A stretch of 11,696 bases of DNA from Bacteroidales bacterium (GCA_017548805.1 JAFYZE010000186.1:1-11696); one strand, 5' to 3'. Shown: positions 1 to 6,980, counted from the first letter of the stretch. Numbers and translations: made by a program. The notes: a model not told the origin generated them from the letters alone.

Positions 1-311
1 ACCGGCAGGGCCGCAATGTCCGCAAGGCAGTCATGGACGTAGTCGGTCAGAAGCTGGCCTGGAAGACCGCCATGCCCGGAACTCCGGTCAAGAACGTCAT
101 CAGCGCCATCTCCCTCAACGACCGCGTCCTGTTCATCAATACCCTTTTCAAGGAGGATCCGATGGCATTCCAGGAGGCGATAGCGGCTTTCAACGGCATG
201 TCGTCCTTCGAGGAGGCCGAGGAGTACGTCAGGACCAATTATCCTGACTGGAACCTCAATTCCGACCTGGTGTTCCGCCTGATGATGGCCGTCCGCAGGA
301 AGCTGAAGTGA
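1..311 (+). CDS. Uncharacterised conserved protein, C-terminal part (5' end outside window)
   Basis: The reading frame is open from the left edge (frame beginning at base 3) to a TGA at 309-311, so this is the 3' end of a longer gene; the ATG at 33 is probably internal. The visible part has about 102 residues, is mostly helical and charged, and has no membrane segment. Its core, with an AISLNDRVLFINTLFKED motif followed by an acidic EEAEEYV helix, resembles C-terminal segments I associate with uncharacterised Bacteroidota proteins; this is recollection, not a search result. Its stop codon overlaps the ATG of rsmI by one base (TGATG), so the two are very probably co-transcribed and translationally coupled. 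No function is assigned. Confidence 0.75.
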   Translation, partial: RQGRNVRKAVMDVVGQKLAWKTAMPGTPVKNVISAISLNDRVLFINTLFKEDPMAFQEAIAAFNGMSSFEEAEEYVRTNYPDWNLNSDLVFRLMMAVRRKLK

Positions 312-1075
312 TGGCCGGGGTCCTGTACATAGTGCCGACTCCCGTCGGCAACCTCGAGGACATGACCTTCCGCGCCGTGAGGGTGCTGAAGGAGGCGGAC
401 CTCATCCTCGCGGAAGATACCAGGACCAGTTCGGTGCTGCTGCACCATTATGATATCCACGGCAAGCTCCAGTCGCATCACAAGTACAATGAACACCAGA
501 CCGTAGGGCTGGTCAAGGAGCGTATCCTGACGGGCCAGAACGTCGCGCTGATAAGCGACGCGGGCACGCCTGGAATCAGCGACCCGGGCTTCCTTCTGGC
601 GCGCGCCTGCGCGGAGGAAGGCATTGAGGTCCAGACGCTTCCGGGCGCGACGGCCTGCATCCCGGCAGTAGTTTCGTCGGGACTCCCCTGCGACAGGTTC
701 TGCTTCGAAGGATTCCTTCCGCAGAAGAAAGGCCGGCAGACCCTGCTAGCGGGACTGGCTAAGGAGACCCGCACGATGGTATTCTACGAGTCGCCTTACA
801 GGCTGGTCAAGACGCTGGAGCAGTTCATGGAGCATTTCGGGGCGGAGCGGAAATGCTCCGTCGCGAGGGAGATATCAAAGGTGCATGAAGAGCACCGGCG
901 CGGAACGCTCGCCGAGGTGGCGGAGTGGTTCCGCGGGCACGAGCCCAAGGGCGAGATCGTGATAGTGGTGGCCGGCGCGGAAGAGGAGAAACGCGTGTCC
1001 GGCAACAAATATAAACTTGAACATGAAGAGGAGAGAGAACGCGGCGAGGGAGGAAAAGACTTCATCACGCAATAG
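311..1075 (+). CDS. rsmI: 16S rRNA (cytidine(1402)-2'-O)-methyltransferase RsmI
   Basis: RsmI 2'-O-methylates C1402 of 16S rRNA in the ribosomal P site, using S-adenosylmethionine. The 254-residue product carries the family signatures in order: YIVPTPVGNLEDMTFRA (6-22), AEDTR (34-38), ALISDAGTPGISDPG (79-93), a LPGATACIPAVVSSGLP segment (110-126) and FEGFLPQKKGR (132-142). This is a tetrapyrrole-methylase-like fold of normal family length. I chose the ATG at 311, which overlaps the upstream stop by one base; a GTG at 308 is possible but unneeded. The last 25 or so residues form a charged tail rich in E, K and R that overlaps the next gene by 53 bases in another frame; this tail looks like an extension beyond the catalytic domain. 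Identification is firm from motifs. Confidence 0.95.
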   Translation: MAGVLYIVPTPVGNLEDMTFRAVRVLKEADLILAEDTRTSSVLLHHYDIHGKLQSHHKYNEHQTVGLVKERILTGQNVALISDAGTPGISDPGFLLARACAEEGIEVQTLPGATACIPAVVSSGLPCDRFCFEGFLPQKKGRQTLLAGLAKETRTMVFYESPYRLVKTLEQFMEHFGAERKCSVAREISKVHEEHRRGTLAEVAEWFRGHEPKGEIVIVVAGAEEEKRVSGNKYKLEHEEERERGEGGKDFITQ

Positions 1076-2054
1076 GATCAGTGCATCCTTCAAGGTCGGG
1101 GCGGTCGCCCTGGCATTCCTGACTATCGGTTTCCAGTCCGCGCTGTTCATCAGGCGCGCGGCCGTGCTGCGCATCGCCAGCCATCGCGACGCGCCGGATA
1201 CGGTGTACGTCGTCGACGACGACGTCGCCCGGCGCCTGCTCGGAGACGGCGCAGCGGGCGCAGCAGCGCCGCCAGGCAGCGAAGCCGCTGAGCCGACCGG
1301 CGGCGGCCAAATAGCTGCGGCAAATGGCCGGCGGACGGCCCCTGCCGAAGGCGGCCGGGGCGGCGTCATCGTGCGGCGCAACGCGCCGCACTCCCCCGCC
1401 GTCGAGGCCGCCCTGCCGCACCGCGTCGAGTCCTTTCCCTTCAATCCCAACACAGTCAGTCTCAGCGACTTGATGCGTCTTGGTTTCAGCGAGAGGCAAG
1501 CCCAGTCCATCATCAATTACCGCGAGAAAGGAGGCCGTTTCCGCCGTCCGTCAGACTTCGCCAAATCATACGTTGTGGCCGACTCAGTCTTCAAGCGTCT
1601 GGAACCATTTATCCGCATTCCGAAGGTCGATCTCAATGCCGCCGACTCCGCAGCCCTCGACGCCCTCCCGGGCATCGGGCCTTACTATGCCTCAAAAATC
1701 ATCGAGCATCGCTCCAAGCTGCAGGGCTTCTCGTACCAGGAACAGTTGATGGACATCTACCGCTTCGACCAGGAGAAATACGACGCCCTAAAGGACCTTG
1801 TCACAGTCGGCCCTTCCGAGCCCTATCCCCTCTGGTCACTGCCCGAGGAGGAGCTGGAGAAGCATCCATACATCGGCAAGTATGGAGCTCACGGAGTAGT
1901 CCTCTACCGGGACAACAACCCCCGTGAGCTCTGGAGCGTGGCGGCGCTGGGGGCAGCGGGCGTCCTGCGTCCGGAGGACGCCTCCCGCCTCGCCCGCTGC
2001 CGCCTCGCCGACCCCGATCCGCCCACCATCCCAGACACAAACACCAGTCCCTGA
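1023..2054 (+). CDS. Membrane-anchored helix-hairpin-helix protein, ComEA-like, three HHH modules
   Basis: The 343-residue product starts with a basic cytoplasmic tail, a single membrane segment at about 24-44, and a Gly/Ala/Pro-rich low-complexity linker (about 75-130). Three ComEA-type helix-hairpin-helix regions follow: about 140-198, 203-262 (with the classic DLNAADSAALDALPGIGP at 203-220) and a diverged third at about 270-330. HHH modules bind double-stranded DNA non-specifically. ComEA itself is the periplasmic DNA receptor of natural transformation, but three-module Bacteroidota members like this are not proven competence proteins, so I do not use the symbol. I prefer the ATG at 1023; an in-frame TTG lies at 1017. 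The gene begins inside the 3' end of rsmI, which suggests coupling. The linker is much more GC-rich than the HHH part. Confidence 0.85.
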   Translation: MKRRENAAREEKTSSRNRISASFKVGAVALAFLTIGFQSALFIRRAAVLRIASHRDAPDTVYVVDDDVARRLLGDGAAGAAAPPGSEAAEPTGGGQIAAANGRRTAPAEGGRGGVIVRRNAPHSPAVEAALPHRVESFPFNPNTVSLSDLMRLGFSERQAQSIINYREKGGRFRRPSDFAKSYVVADSVFKRLEPFIRIPKVDLNAADSAALDALPGIGPYYASKIIEHRSKLQGFSYQEQLMDIYRFDQEKYDALKDLVTVGPSEPYPLWSLPEEELEKHPYIGKYGAHGVVLYRDNNPRELWSVAALGAAGVLRPEDASRLARCRLADPDPPTIPDTNTSP

Positions 2055-2074
2055 TACAAACGCCAATCCCTGAC
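2037..2074. repeat. Two-copy 19-bp imperfect tandem repeat over the stop codon of the HHH gene
   Basis: Copy one is acaaacaccagtccctgat (2037-2055) and copy two acaaacgccaatccctgac (2056-2074), 16 of 19 bases identical. The TGA stop of the HHH gene (2052-2054) sits at the end of copy one. A small local slippage event at the gene end is the simplest explanation. Confidence 0.6.
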
Positions 2075-2145
2075 ATTGACACTGACCCCTTACTCCGTCC
2101 TTTGACGCTGGTCCCGCCCCCTCGATTTCCCATTTCCGTAGATCA

Positions 2146-2288
2146 GGCGTAAACCCATATGTAAAACACATCTGCGACCACTTGCCCCGTTCCGAAAACA
2201 GATGCTGACTTATCAGCCAAAGGAATGGAGTAAAACCGCGTGTCATACATATCATCGGCAACCTGCCCCGCTCAGAACATAGATACCT
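2146..2288. repeat. Degenerate direct repeat, two copies, 81-bp period
   Basis: Bases 2146-2207 and 2227-2288 align without gaps at roughly two thirds identity; both contain a ggNgtaaa start and a shared tgccccg core. The period is 81 bp, a multiple of three. On the minus strand both copies read as a similar peptide, SERG-x7-T-x-GFTP, with about 12 of 19 residues equal. The surrounding minus-strand frame runs antisense into the HHH gene, so I treat this as a decayed repeat or gene relic rather than a functional gene. Confidence 0.5.
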
Positions 2289-2309
2289 CGTCAAAAGCTG
2301 GGGCATAAT

Positions 2310-2338
2310 CACTTAACGATCAGGGAGATAAGTGTTTT
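2310..2338 (+). terminator. Weak possible terminator downstream of the rsmI/HHH operon
   Basis: CACTTA (2310-2315) and TAAGTG (2329-2334) form a six-base-pair stem with a 13-base loop, followed at once by TTTT (2335-2338). The stem is short and AT-rich and lies about 255 bases after the last stop codon, so it is only a weak candidate. Confidence 0.25.
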
Positions 2339-2364
2339 AATAGTGGCAAAAACGAAGAGAGTAA

Positions 2365-2493
2365 ATGTCACAAATAATTACTAATCAAGCCGCTACGCTC
2401 CAGTTCAAAAACGATCAACCGAAGGATTGGAAAAAGAGAATCGTGAATAACTCTCAAAAAGCAGTTTCCATCATGGCGGAGGGTTGTATGTGA
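2365..2493 (+). CDS. Possible 42-aa small ORF, unknown
   Basis: ATG at 2365 to TGA at 2491-2493 gives a 42-residue basic peptide ending KAVSIMAEGCM. It sits in a locally AT-rich stretch between the repeat region and the structured RNA. I do not recognise it, and there is no clear promoter or ribosome-binding signal. It may be chance or a gene fragment. It is listed because the sequence around it is otherwise unexplained. Confidence 0.2.
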   Translation: MSQIITNQAATLQFKNDQPKDWKKRIVNNSQKAVSIMAEGCM

Positions 2494-2516
2494 AAGGGAT
2501 TCATGTCATACGACTG
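2484..2516 (+). promoter_or_regulatory. Weak Bacteroidota-type promoter candidate before the structured RNA
   Basis: TTG at 2484-2486 and TACGACTG at 2509-2516 are 22 bases apart. The second box keeps TA and the final TG of TAnnTTTG but misses two positions. The predicted start, about base 2520, coincides with the beginning of the 15-bp closing stem of the RNA candidate, which is the main reason to note it. No comparably placed box was found on the minus strand. Confidence 0.25.
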
Positions 2517-2668
2517 TCAACAAATCGTTGTGGGCGTTAGGATACCTCCTGCAAGCCTGTGGCAATGATTACCGCCCACGTCCTCCAATTATTTCGGAGG
2601 ATGCGTGCGCAAAAGGCCTTTCCATACGCTTGAAAGGCCGCTCTCTGCCCACAACGATTTGCGGACAG
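2514..2668 (+). ncRNA. Candidate structured non-coding RNA, possibly 6S-type (Bacteroidales-1)
   Basis: A perfect 15-bp closing stem joins caaatcgttgtgggc (2521-2535) to gcccacaacgatttg (2647-2661). It is extended outward, after a 2x2 internal loop, by ctgtc/gacag (2514-2518 with 2664-2668). Inside lie an arm built on tcctcc/ggagga (about 2580-2602) and a perfect 8-bp hairpin ggcctttc/gaaaggcc. A long closing stem, a large internal bubble, a small hairpin on the 3' side of the bubble and an apical arm are the layout of 6S RNA, which binds RNA polymerase. The location downstream of a ribosomal-protein gene fits what I recall of the Bacteroidales-1 RNA, which has been proposed to be the Bacteroidales 6S RNA. 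Strand is uncertain: the + strand has a weak promoter at the right place and a T6 run at about 2740-2745 with only a feeble stem. The structure is seen directly; the identity is inference. Confidence 0.5.
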
Positions 2669-2797
2669 AGGGTATAGGTACAAATGGCCACCGCGAGGAG
2701 GGACGTTTTCTGTTGATCCCCAGCAGCCGTCGCCAACTGTTTTTTGCTTCATTACCGACAGAAGCCCAGGGCGTGACAGGGTTTCCAAGGACAAAGG

Positions 2798-2829
2798 AAA
2801 AAAAACAGCCGGCTGCAATGCAGTCGGCT
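2798..2829 (-). terminator. Intrinsic terminator of rpmH (polA-rpmH operon)
   Basis: On the minus strand a 10-bp stem with one A-C mismatch and a three-base loop (2829 down to 2807) is followed one base later by eight T residues (plus-strand A run 2798-2805). It lies 41 bases after the rpmH stop. On the plus strand there is no T run after the stem, so it acts for the minus strand only. Confidence 0.85.
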
Positions 2830-2870
2830 ATATCTCGATGTTCCTGGAGTCCGAAGGGCTCCGGGGGGAA

Positions 2871-3023
2871 CTACCACCTGTCCTCGGAAGAGACGGTGAG
2901 CTTCTTGCGTCCGTGACGGCGGCGGGCAGCCAGCACGCGACGGCCGTTGGCGGAGCTCATGCGCTCGCGGAAGCCGTGCTTGTTGACGCGCTTGCGGTTC
3001 GAAGGTTGGAATGTTCTTTTCAT
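2871..3023 (-). CDS. rpmH: 50S ribosomal protein L34
   Basis: L34 is a small, very basic protein of the large ribosomal subunit. The 50-residue product begins [12 protein letters not shown] and contains HGFRERM and [16 protein letters not shown], the family signature over its whole length, plus a short SSEDRW tail. The frame is open upstream, but the start is set by the universal MKRT N-terminus at 3023. It lies 17 bases after rsmG and has its own strong promoter inside rsmG and its own terminator, so it can be transcribed alone as well as by read-through from polA. The usual neighbour rnpA is absent downstream; the next 800 bases hold no clear gene. Confidence 0.97.
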   Translation of the reverse strand: MKRTFQPSNRKRVNKHGFRERMSSANGRRVLAARRRHGRKKLTVSSEDRW

Positions 3024-3040
3024 TATCTCTATTTTTAATA

Positions 3041-3721
3041 TTATTCGACAAATGGACTGCAAAGGTAGTCTTTTTCAATCTGAATGACAAATTTTTCTTG
3101 AAAATATTCTCCCTCCAGCCAATTGTCGACCCGCCAGGTGCGGACACTGCCCTTTTTCAGGCGGTTACGGCCCATCAGAAGCGCGATTTCTTCGTTGATG
3201 TCGCCGCCCTTGAGATAGAAGATGCTGTATTTGAAACGGTCCCGGACCCAGGGGTAGAAGTTGTCCAGGGACGTGACCGCCCGCGATACGACAAGGTCGT
3301 AGGTGGCGGGCAGCGACTCGGCGCGGGCGTTGACAACGGTGACGTTGTCCAGCCCGAGCGCTTCGGCCACGGCACTGGCCACGATGGTCTTCTTGCCGAC
3401 GCTGTCGCAAAGGGTGAACTGCATCTGGGGGAACAGGACCGCGAGCGGAATGCCGGGGAAGCCGCCTCCGGTGCCGACGTCAAGGACGGAGAGGCGGGCT
3501 CCTTCGGGAATGATGCCCTCGCGGAGCCAGTAGGAGGCGATGGCGAGGGAATGGAGCACGTGGTGCTCGTAGAAGCCGTCGATGTCCTTGCGGGAAATGA
3601 CGTTGATGCGGGAGTTCCAGTCAAGGTAGAGCGGCTCCATTCTCTTGAAAAGCTCCATCTGCTCCGCCGTCAGGCCGGGGAACTCCGCCAGGACTATTTT
3701 GCTGAATTGGTCGTAAGTCAT
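3041..3721 (-). CDS. rsmG: 16S rRNA (guanine(527)-N(7))-methyltransferase RsmG
   Basis: RsmG (formerly GidB) methylates N7 of G527 in 16S rRNA; loss of it gives low-level streptomycin resistance in several bacteria. The 226-residue product is of normal length. It has the N-terminal [16 protein letters not shown] region (31-46), the S-adenosylmethionine-binding [16 protein letters not shown] (79-94), the LCDSVGKK motif (104-111) and VVSRAV (144-149), all diagnostic. The ATG at 3721 is separated by one base from the TGA of the sigma-factor gene, so translation is probably coupled. Its 3' end contains the rpmH promoter. The last 20 or so residues are encoded by a visibly more AT-rich stretch, in keeping with that promoter. 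Confidence 0.96.
   Translation of the reverse strand: MTYDQFSKIVLAEFPGLTAEQMELFKRMEPLYLDWNSRINVISRKDIDGFYEHHVLHSLAIASYWLREGIIPEGARLSVLDVGTGGGFPGIPLAVLFPQMQFTLCDSVGKKTIVASAVAEALGLDNVTVVNARAESLPATYDLVVSRAVTSLDNFYPWVRDRFKYSIFYLKGGDINEEIALLMGRNRLKKGSVRTWRVDNWLEGEYFQEKFVIQIEKDYLCSPFVE
3060..3091 (-). promoter_or_regulatory. Near-consensus Bacteroidota promoter for rpmH, inside rsmG
   Basis: Minus strand: TTTG (3091-3088), 20 bases, then TACCTTTG (3067-3060). Both boxes match the TTTG-N19-21-TAnnTTTG consensus of the primary sigma factor of Bacteroides. The predicted start is near 3056, giving an rpmH leader of about 33 bases. The whole promoter lies in the last codons of rsmG. Confidence 0.8.
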
Positions 3722-3722
3722 A

Positions 3723-4316
3723 TCATTCCTCCTCCTGTTTGCGCATGCGCTCTATGATTGCTTTTGCGCGGCGTATGCGGGTGCGGACGGTGTTGAGCTC
3801 CATGTCCATCTCCTGGGCTATTTCCTTGTACTGCAGGCCCTCTATGAGGCGTTTGCGTGCGACTTCGCGGTAGAGGGCGGGCAGTTTCTCGACATAGCCC
3901 TGGGTCTCCTCCCTGTCCTCGCCCTCGATGATGGACTCCAGCGGGGAAGCCATCTGGTCGGGCAGGGAGTCCACCATCATGGCCTGCCTGTAGAAGTCGT
4001 CGATGGAAACCATCTGGTTGTGGACGCGGTTTTCCTGCTCCAGGAGGTCCAGGGCGGTGTTCCGGGCGATTGTCCTGAGCCAGGTGATGAACTGGCTCTT
4101 GGAAGGGTCGTACGAGCCTATCTGGCGGAAAGCCTTCTCGAAGCTCCGGCTGCAGATGTCGTCGATGTACAGGTCGTCGAGGTTCTTGAGCCACTTCTTG
4201 ACGAAGGCCCTCAGCGAGTCGATATGCAGGTCCCACAGGGCCGTGAATGCGGTCCCGTTGCCGGCTATGGCCTGGCGGACCAGGTCATTAATGTGATTCG
4301 AGCCAGTTGCTTCCAT
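3723..4316 (-). CDS. RNA polymerase sigma factor, sigma-70 family, ECF-like
   Basis: The 197-residue product has the two-domain layout of ECF sigma factors. Region 2 is at about 12-96, with DDICSRSFEKAFRQIGSYDP and the FITWLRTIARNTALDLL helix that contacts core enzyme and the -10 DNA. Region 4 is at about 128-191, with LPALYREVARKRLIEGLQYKEIA and a helix-turn-helix ending TVRTRIRRAKAII. No region 1 or 3 is present. The start at 4316 lies inside polA, 29 bases before the polA stop; no later methionine would keep region 2, so the overlap is real. No anti-sigma gene or transmembrane protein is next to it; it is held between polA and rsmG. This suggests control by transcription level or a distant partner rather than the usual sigma/anti-sigma pair. 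The target genes cannot be told from sequence. Confidence 0.9.
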   Translation of the reverse strand: MEATGSNHINDLVRQAIAGNGTAFTALWDLHIDSLRAFVKKWLKNLDDLYIDDICSRSFEKAFRQIGSYDPSKSQFITWLRTIARNTALDLLEQENRVHNQMVSIDDFYRQAMMVDSLPDQMASPLESIIEGEDREETQGYVEKLPALYREVARKRLIEGLQYKEIAQEMDMELNTVRTRIRRAKAIIERMRKQEEE

Positions 4317-6942
4317 GGTTGCATTCTACGGTCAGGGGGACCGAAAGCTCTATGACATTTTCCATTTCCTTTATGACCATTGCCGTGAGGCTGTCCAGCT
4401 CATCCGGAAGGGCCTCGAAGAGGAGTTCGTCGTGGATCTGCAGGACGAGCGAACTGCGGTAGCCTTCGGCCTGCATGCGGCGGTCGATGGCGACCATCGC
4501 GAGCTTGATGATGTCGGCCGAAGTGCCCTGGATGGGGGCGTTGACGGCATTGCGCTCGGCGAGCGAGCGCACCGTGGCGTTCTTTGAATTGATGTCGGCG
4601 ATGTAGCGCCTGCGGCCGAAGAGGGTCTCGACATAGCCCGTTTCGCGCGCCATGGCCACTGTATCGTCGATGAACGAGCGGATGGAGGGGAAGGACGCGA
4701 AATAGTCGTCGATGATCTTCTTGGCCTCGGAACGGGAACAGCGGAGGCGCTGCGAAAGCCCGAACGAGGAGATGCCGTACATGATGCCGAAATTGGCGGT
4801 CTTGGCGATGCGGCGCTGGTCGGCGGTCACCTCGGAGAGGGGGATGCCGAAGATCTTGGCCGCGGTCGCGGCGTGGACGTCCACGCCGTGCCGGAAGGCG
4901 TCGACGAGATGCGCGTCGCAACTCAGGTGGGCCATGATACGCAGCTCGATCTGGGAATAGTCGGCCGACAGGATCAGCGCGCCAGGAGTGCCGGCGATGA
5001 AGGCTTTCCGGATCTCCTTGCCGCGCTCCGTGCGGATCGGGATGTTCTGCAGGTTGGGGTTGGAGGAAGAAAGGCGGCCGGTGGCCGTAAGCGCCTGGTT
5101 GAAAGTCGTATGCACGCGCCCGTCGCGCGGGGATATATAGCCCGGGAAGGGTTCGATATAGGTTGACAGGAGCTTCTTGGTGGCGCGGTAGTCCAGGATG
5201 GCGTCGATGATGGGGCTGCGGTCCGCAAGGGCGAGCAGCGTCTCTTCGTCGGTGCTCCAGCTGGACTTGGTGCCTTTCTTGGCCTTGGGGTCGAGCTTGA
5301 GTTTCTCGAAGATGATTTCGCCGACCTGCTTGGGGGAAGAGACGTTGAGGCCGGGCTCGCCGGCGATCTCGCGGACCTGCGCCTCGCGCTCCTGGGTGGA
5401 GCGGCGCAGGGACTCCGCGAAGTCATTGAGCGAGGCGACGTCGACCTTGACTCCGGTCCGCTCCATGCGGGCCAGGACGCGGATCAAGGGCTCCTCCATG
5501 CCGTCATAGAGCCTGGCCATGCCGGAGGCTTCCAGCTCGGCGAGGACTTTTTCACCGAGGCGGAGGATGGCAGCGGCTTCGCGTGAGCGGTCGGCGCGGG
5601 CTTCGTCCTCAGCCGGACCGTCGTCCGCGAAGAGCGAGCCGGACTCGGCCTGCGGCGCGGCCGTCTCAAGGTTGATGTCGAGGTAACTGCGGGCCAGTAT
5701 CTCCAGCGAATGACTGCGTTCGGGATTCAGTATGTAGTGGATGAGCTCGACGTCGACCAGGCGGCCTTCAAGGCTGATGCCCGAGCAGGTCAAACGATTG
5801 AGCTGCAGCTTGATGCCGAAGCCGTATTTCTCGACTGAAGCGTCCTCGAGGAGGGCCTTGAAGTCGGCGGGGCTGCCGGAGGCGGCCATCAGGCGGTCGC
5901 CGTCGGCAACGGCTACGGTGACGCCCGTAACGGGCGCGAAGATGCCCGTACCGTCCGCCTCAGTGACGAAGGCGCAGCGGCCGGCGCGGCGTGCCGCCGC
6001 GGCCAGCTCCGCCGCCCCGGCGCCGGCGACCTCGAAGTCCTTGCGGACTTCCGCGGCCGGCGCCGCCTGCGCCACATGCGCTATATACCTTTTCAGCGAA
6101 TTGAATTCATATTTCTCGAAGAGGTCCGCCAGGACGGGGCTGAACGCCATGTCCATCTCCATGTCCGACGCCTCGCATTGCAGGGCGATGTCGGTCTTAA
6201 TGGTCACGAGGGCCTTGCTGAGCGCAATGTGGCCCCTGGCTTCCTCGAACATGGCCTGCTGACGGGCTGAAAGCTCGTCCAGATGGGCGTAGATCTCCTC
6301 CACGCTGCCGTACTTGGATATGAGCTTGGCGGCGCCCACCTCCCCTACTCCCTTGACGCCGGGGACGTTGTCCGAGGCGTCGCCGCAGATGGTCAGCATG
6401 TCGATGACCTGCGAAGTGCTCTGTATCCCGTACTTGGCGCACACGGCGGCGGCGTCCAGCAACTCGTCGTCGCCGCCGCCCTTGCCCGGCCGCAGCTGGA
6501 ACACATGCGGCCGGACCAGCTGCCCGTAATCCTTGTCAGGCGTGACCATGTACACATCGAAGCCCTCTCCAGCCGAGCGCAGTGCCATCGAGCCGATGAC
6601 GTCGTCGGCCTCGAAGCCGGGAATCATCAGCACCGGGATGTTCATGGCCTTGACGATCTCCGTCAGCGGCTCCAGCGCGTCTATGACGAGCTGCGGGGTG
6701 TCGGGCCGGTTGGCCTTGTACTCCGGGTACATCTCGTTGCGGAAAGTCCCTCCGGGAGGGTCGAAAGCCACCGCGAGATGCGTGGGTTTCTCCCTCTCGA
6801 CGAGCTCCAGCAGGTATTTGGTGAATCCGAACAGGATGGAGGTGTCCATCCCCTTGGAATTGACCATCGGCCTCCTCAGGAATGCGTAATACATCTTGAA
6901 GATCAGGGCGTGGCCGTCAATCAGATACAGTTTTCCGTTCAT
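4288..6942 (-). CDS. polA: DNA polymerase I, proofreading residues apparently lost
   Basis: PolA fills gaps in repair and replaces RNA primers. In the 884-residue product the 5' nuclease domain (1 to about 290) is intact: YLIDGHALIF (6-15), FRNEMYPEYKANR (67-79), EADDVIGS (111-118), TPDKDYG (134-140), GDASDNVPGVKGVG (187-200). The polymerase domain (about 480-884) keeps motif A around D661 (LSADYSQIELR), motif B (710-723, RRIAKTANFGIMYG) and motif C (QIHDE, 835-839). The middle domain (about 300-430) keeps the fold but not the metal ligands: the DxE of exo I reads V326-T327-E328, the exo II Asp position aligns with Q380, and I find no exo III YxxxD. It should therefore lack 3'-5' exonuclease, as Taq and Bst enzymes do. 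It is the first gene of a - strand operon and is likely nearly leaderless. Confidence 0.97.
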   Translation of the reverse strand: MNGKLYLIDGHALIFKMYYAFLRRPMVNSKGMDTSILFGFTKYLLELVEREKPTHLAVAFDPPGGTFRNEMYPEYKANRPDTPQLVIDALEPLTEIVKAMNIPVLMIPGFEADDVIGSMALRSAGEGFDVYMVTPDKDYGQLVRPHVFQLRPGKGGGDDELLDAAAVCAKYGIQSTSQVIDMLTICGDASDNVPGVKGVGEVGAAKLISKYGSVEEIYAHLDELSARQQAMFEEARGHIALSKALVTIKTDIALQCEASDMEMDMAFSPVLADLFEKYEFNSLKRYIAHVAQAAPAAEVRKDFEVAGAGAAELAAAARRAGRCAFVTEADGTGIFAPVTGVTVAVADGDRLMAASGSPADFKALLEDASVEKYGFGIKLQLNRLTCSGISLEGRLVDVELIHYILNPERSHSLEILARSYLDINLETAAPQAESGSLFADDGPAEDEARADRSREAAAILRLGEKVLAELEASGMARLYDGMEEPLIRVLARMERTGVKVDVASLNDFAESLRRSTQEREAQVREIAGEPGLNVSSPKQVGEIIFEKLKLDPKAKKGTKSSWSTDEETLLALADRSPIIDAILDYRATKKLLSTYIEPFPGYISPRDGRVHTTFNQALTATGRLSSSNPNLQNIPIRTERGKEIRKAFIAGTPGALILSADYSQIELRIMAHLSCDAHLVDAFRHGVDVHAATAAKIFGIPLSEVTADQRRIAKTANFGIMYGISSFGLSQRLRCSRSEAKKIIDDYFASFPSIRSFIDDTVAMARETGYVETLFGRRRYIADINSKNATVRSLAERNAVNAPIQGTSADIIKLAMVAIDRRMQAEGYRSSLVLQIHDELLFEALPDELDSLTAMVIKEMENVIELSVPLTVECNHGSNWLESH

Positions 6943-6947
6943 ATTGC

Positions 6948-6980
6948 CAAAGTTAGCACAATCTCAACGAAAAAGTGAAA
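6948..6980 (-). promoter_or_regulatory. polA promoter, predicted nearly leaderless
   Basis: Minus strand: TTTC (6980-6977, one mismatch to TTTG), 21 bases, then a perfect TAACTTTG (6955-6948). Only five bases separate the box from the polA ATG at 6942. With the usual start about four bases after the box, the transcript would begin about two bases before the start codon. Confidence 0.65.

Noticed and set aside
1836..2312. 158-codon minus-strand frame over the end of the HHH gene and the repeat region
   Set aside because: About half of it is antisense to the well-supported HHH gene; only the repeat-derived part looks peptide-like, so I list the repeat and not a gene.
2521..2661. MITE or other small transposable element with 15-bp terminal inverted repeats
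   Set aside because: No flanking target-site duplication is visible, the pairing continues outward past the repeat, and nested inner hairpins fit an RNA fold better. A genome copy-number search would settle it.
2699..2746. Plus-strand intrinsic terminator for the structured RNA ending in TTTTTT at about 2740-2745
   Set aside because: Only a four-base gttg/caac stem could be drawn before the T run, which is too weak to call.
3011..3757. 248-codon plus-strand frame across rsmG
   Set aside because: It is antisense to a firmly identified RsmG and has no recognisable motif.
6283..6978. 231-codon plus-strand frame antisense to the start of polA
   Set aside because: It is a shadow of GC-rich polA coding sequence, runs through the polA promoter and has no motif.
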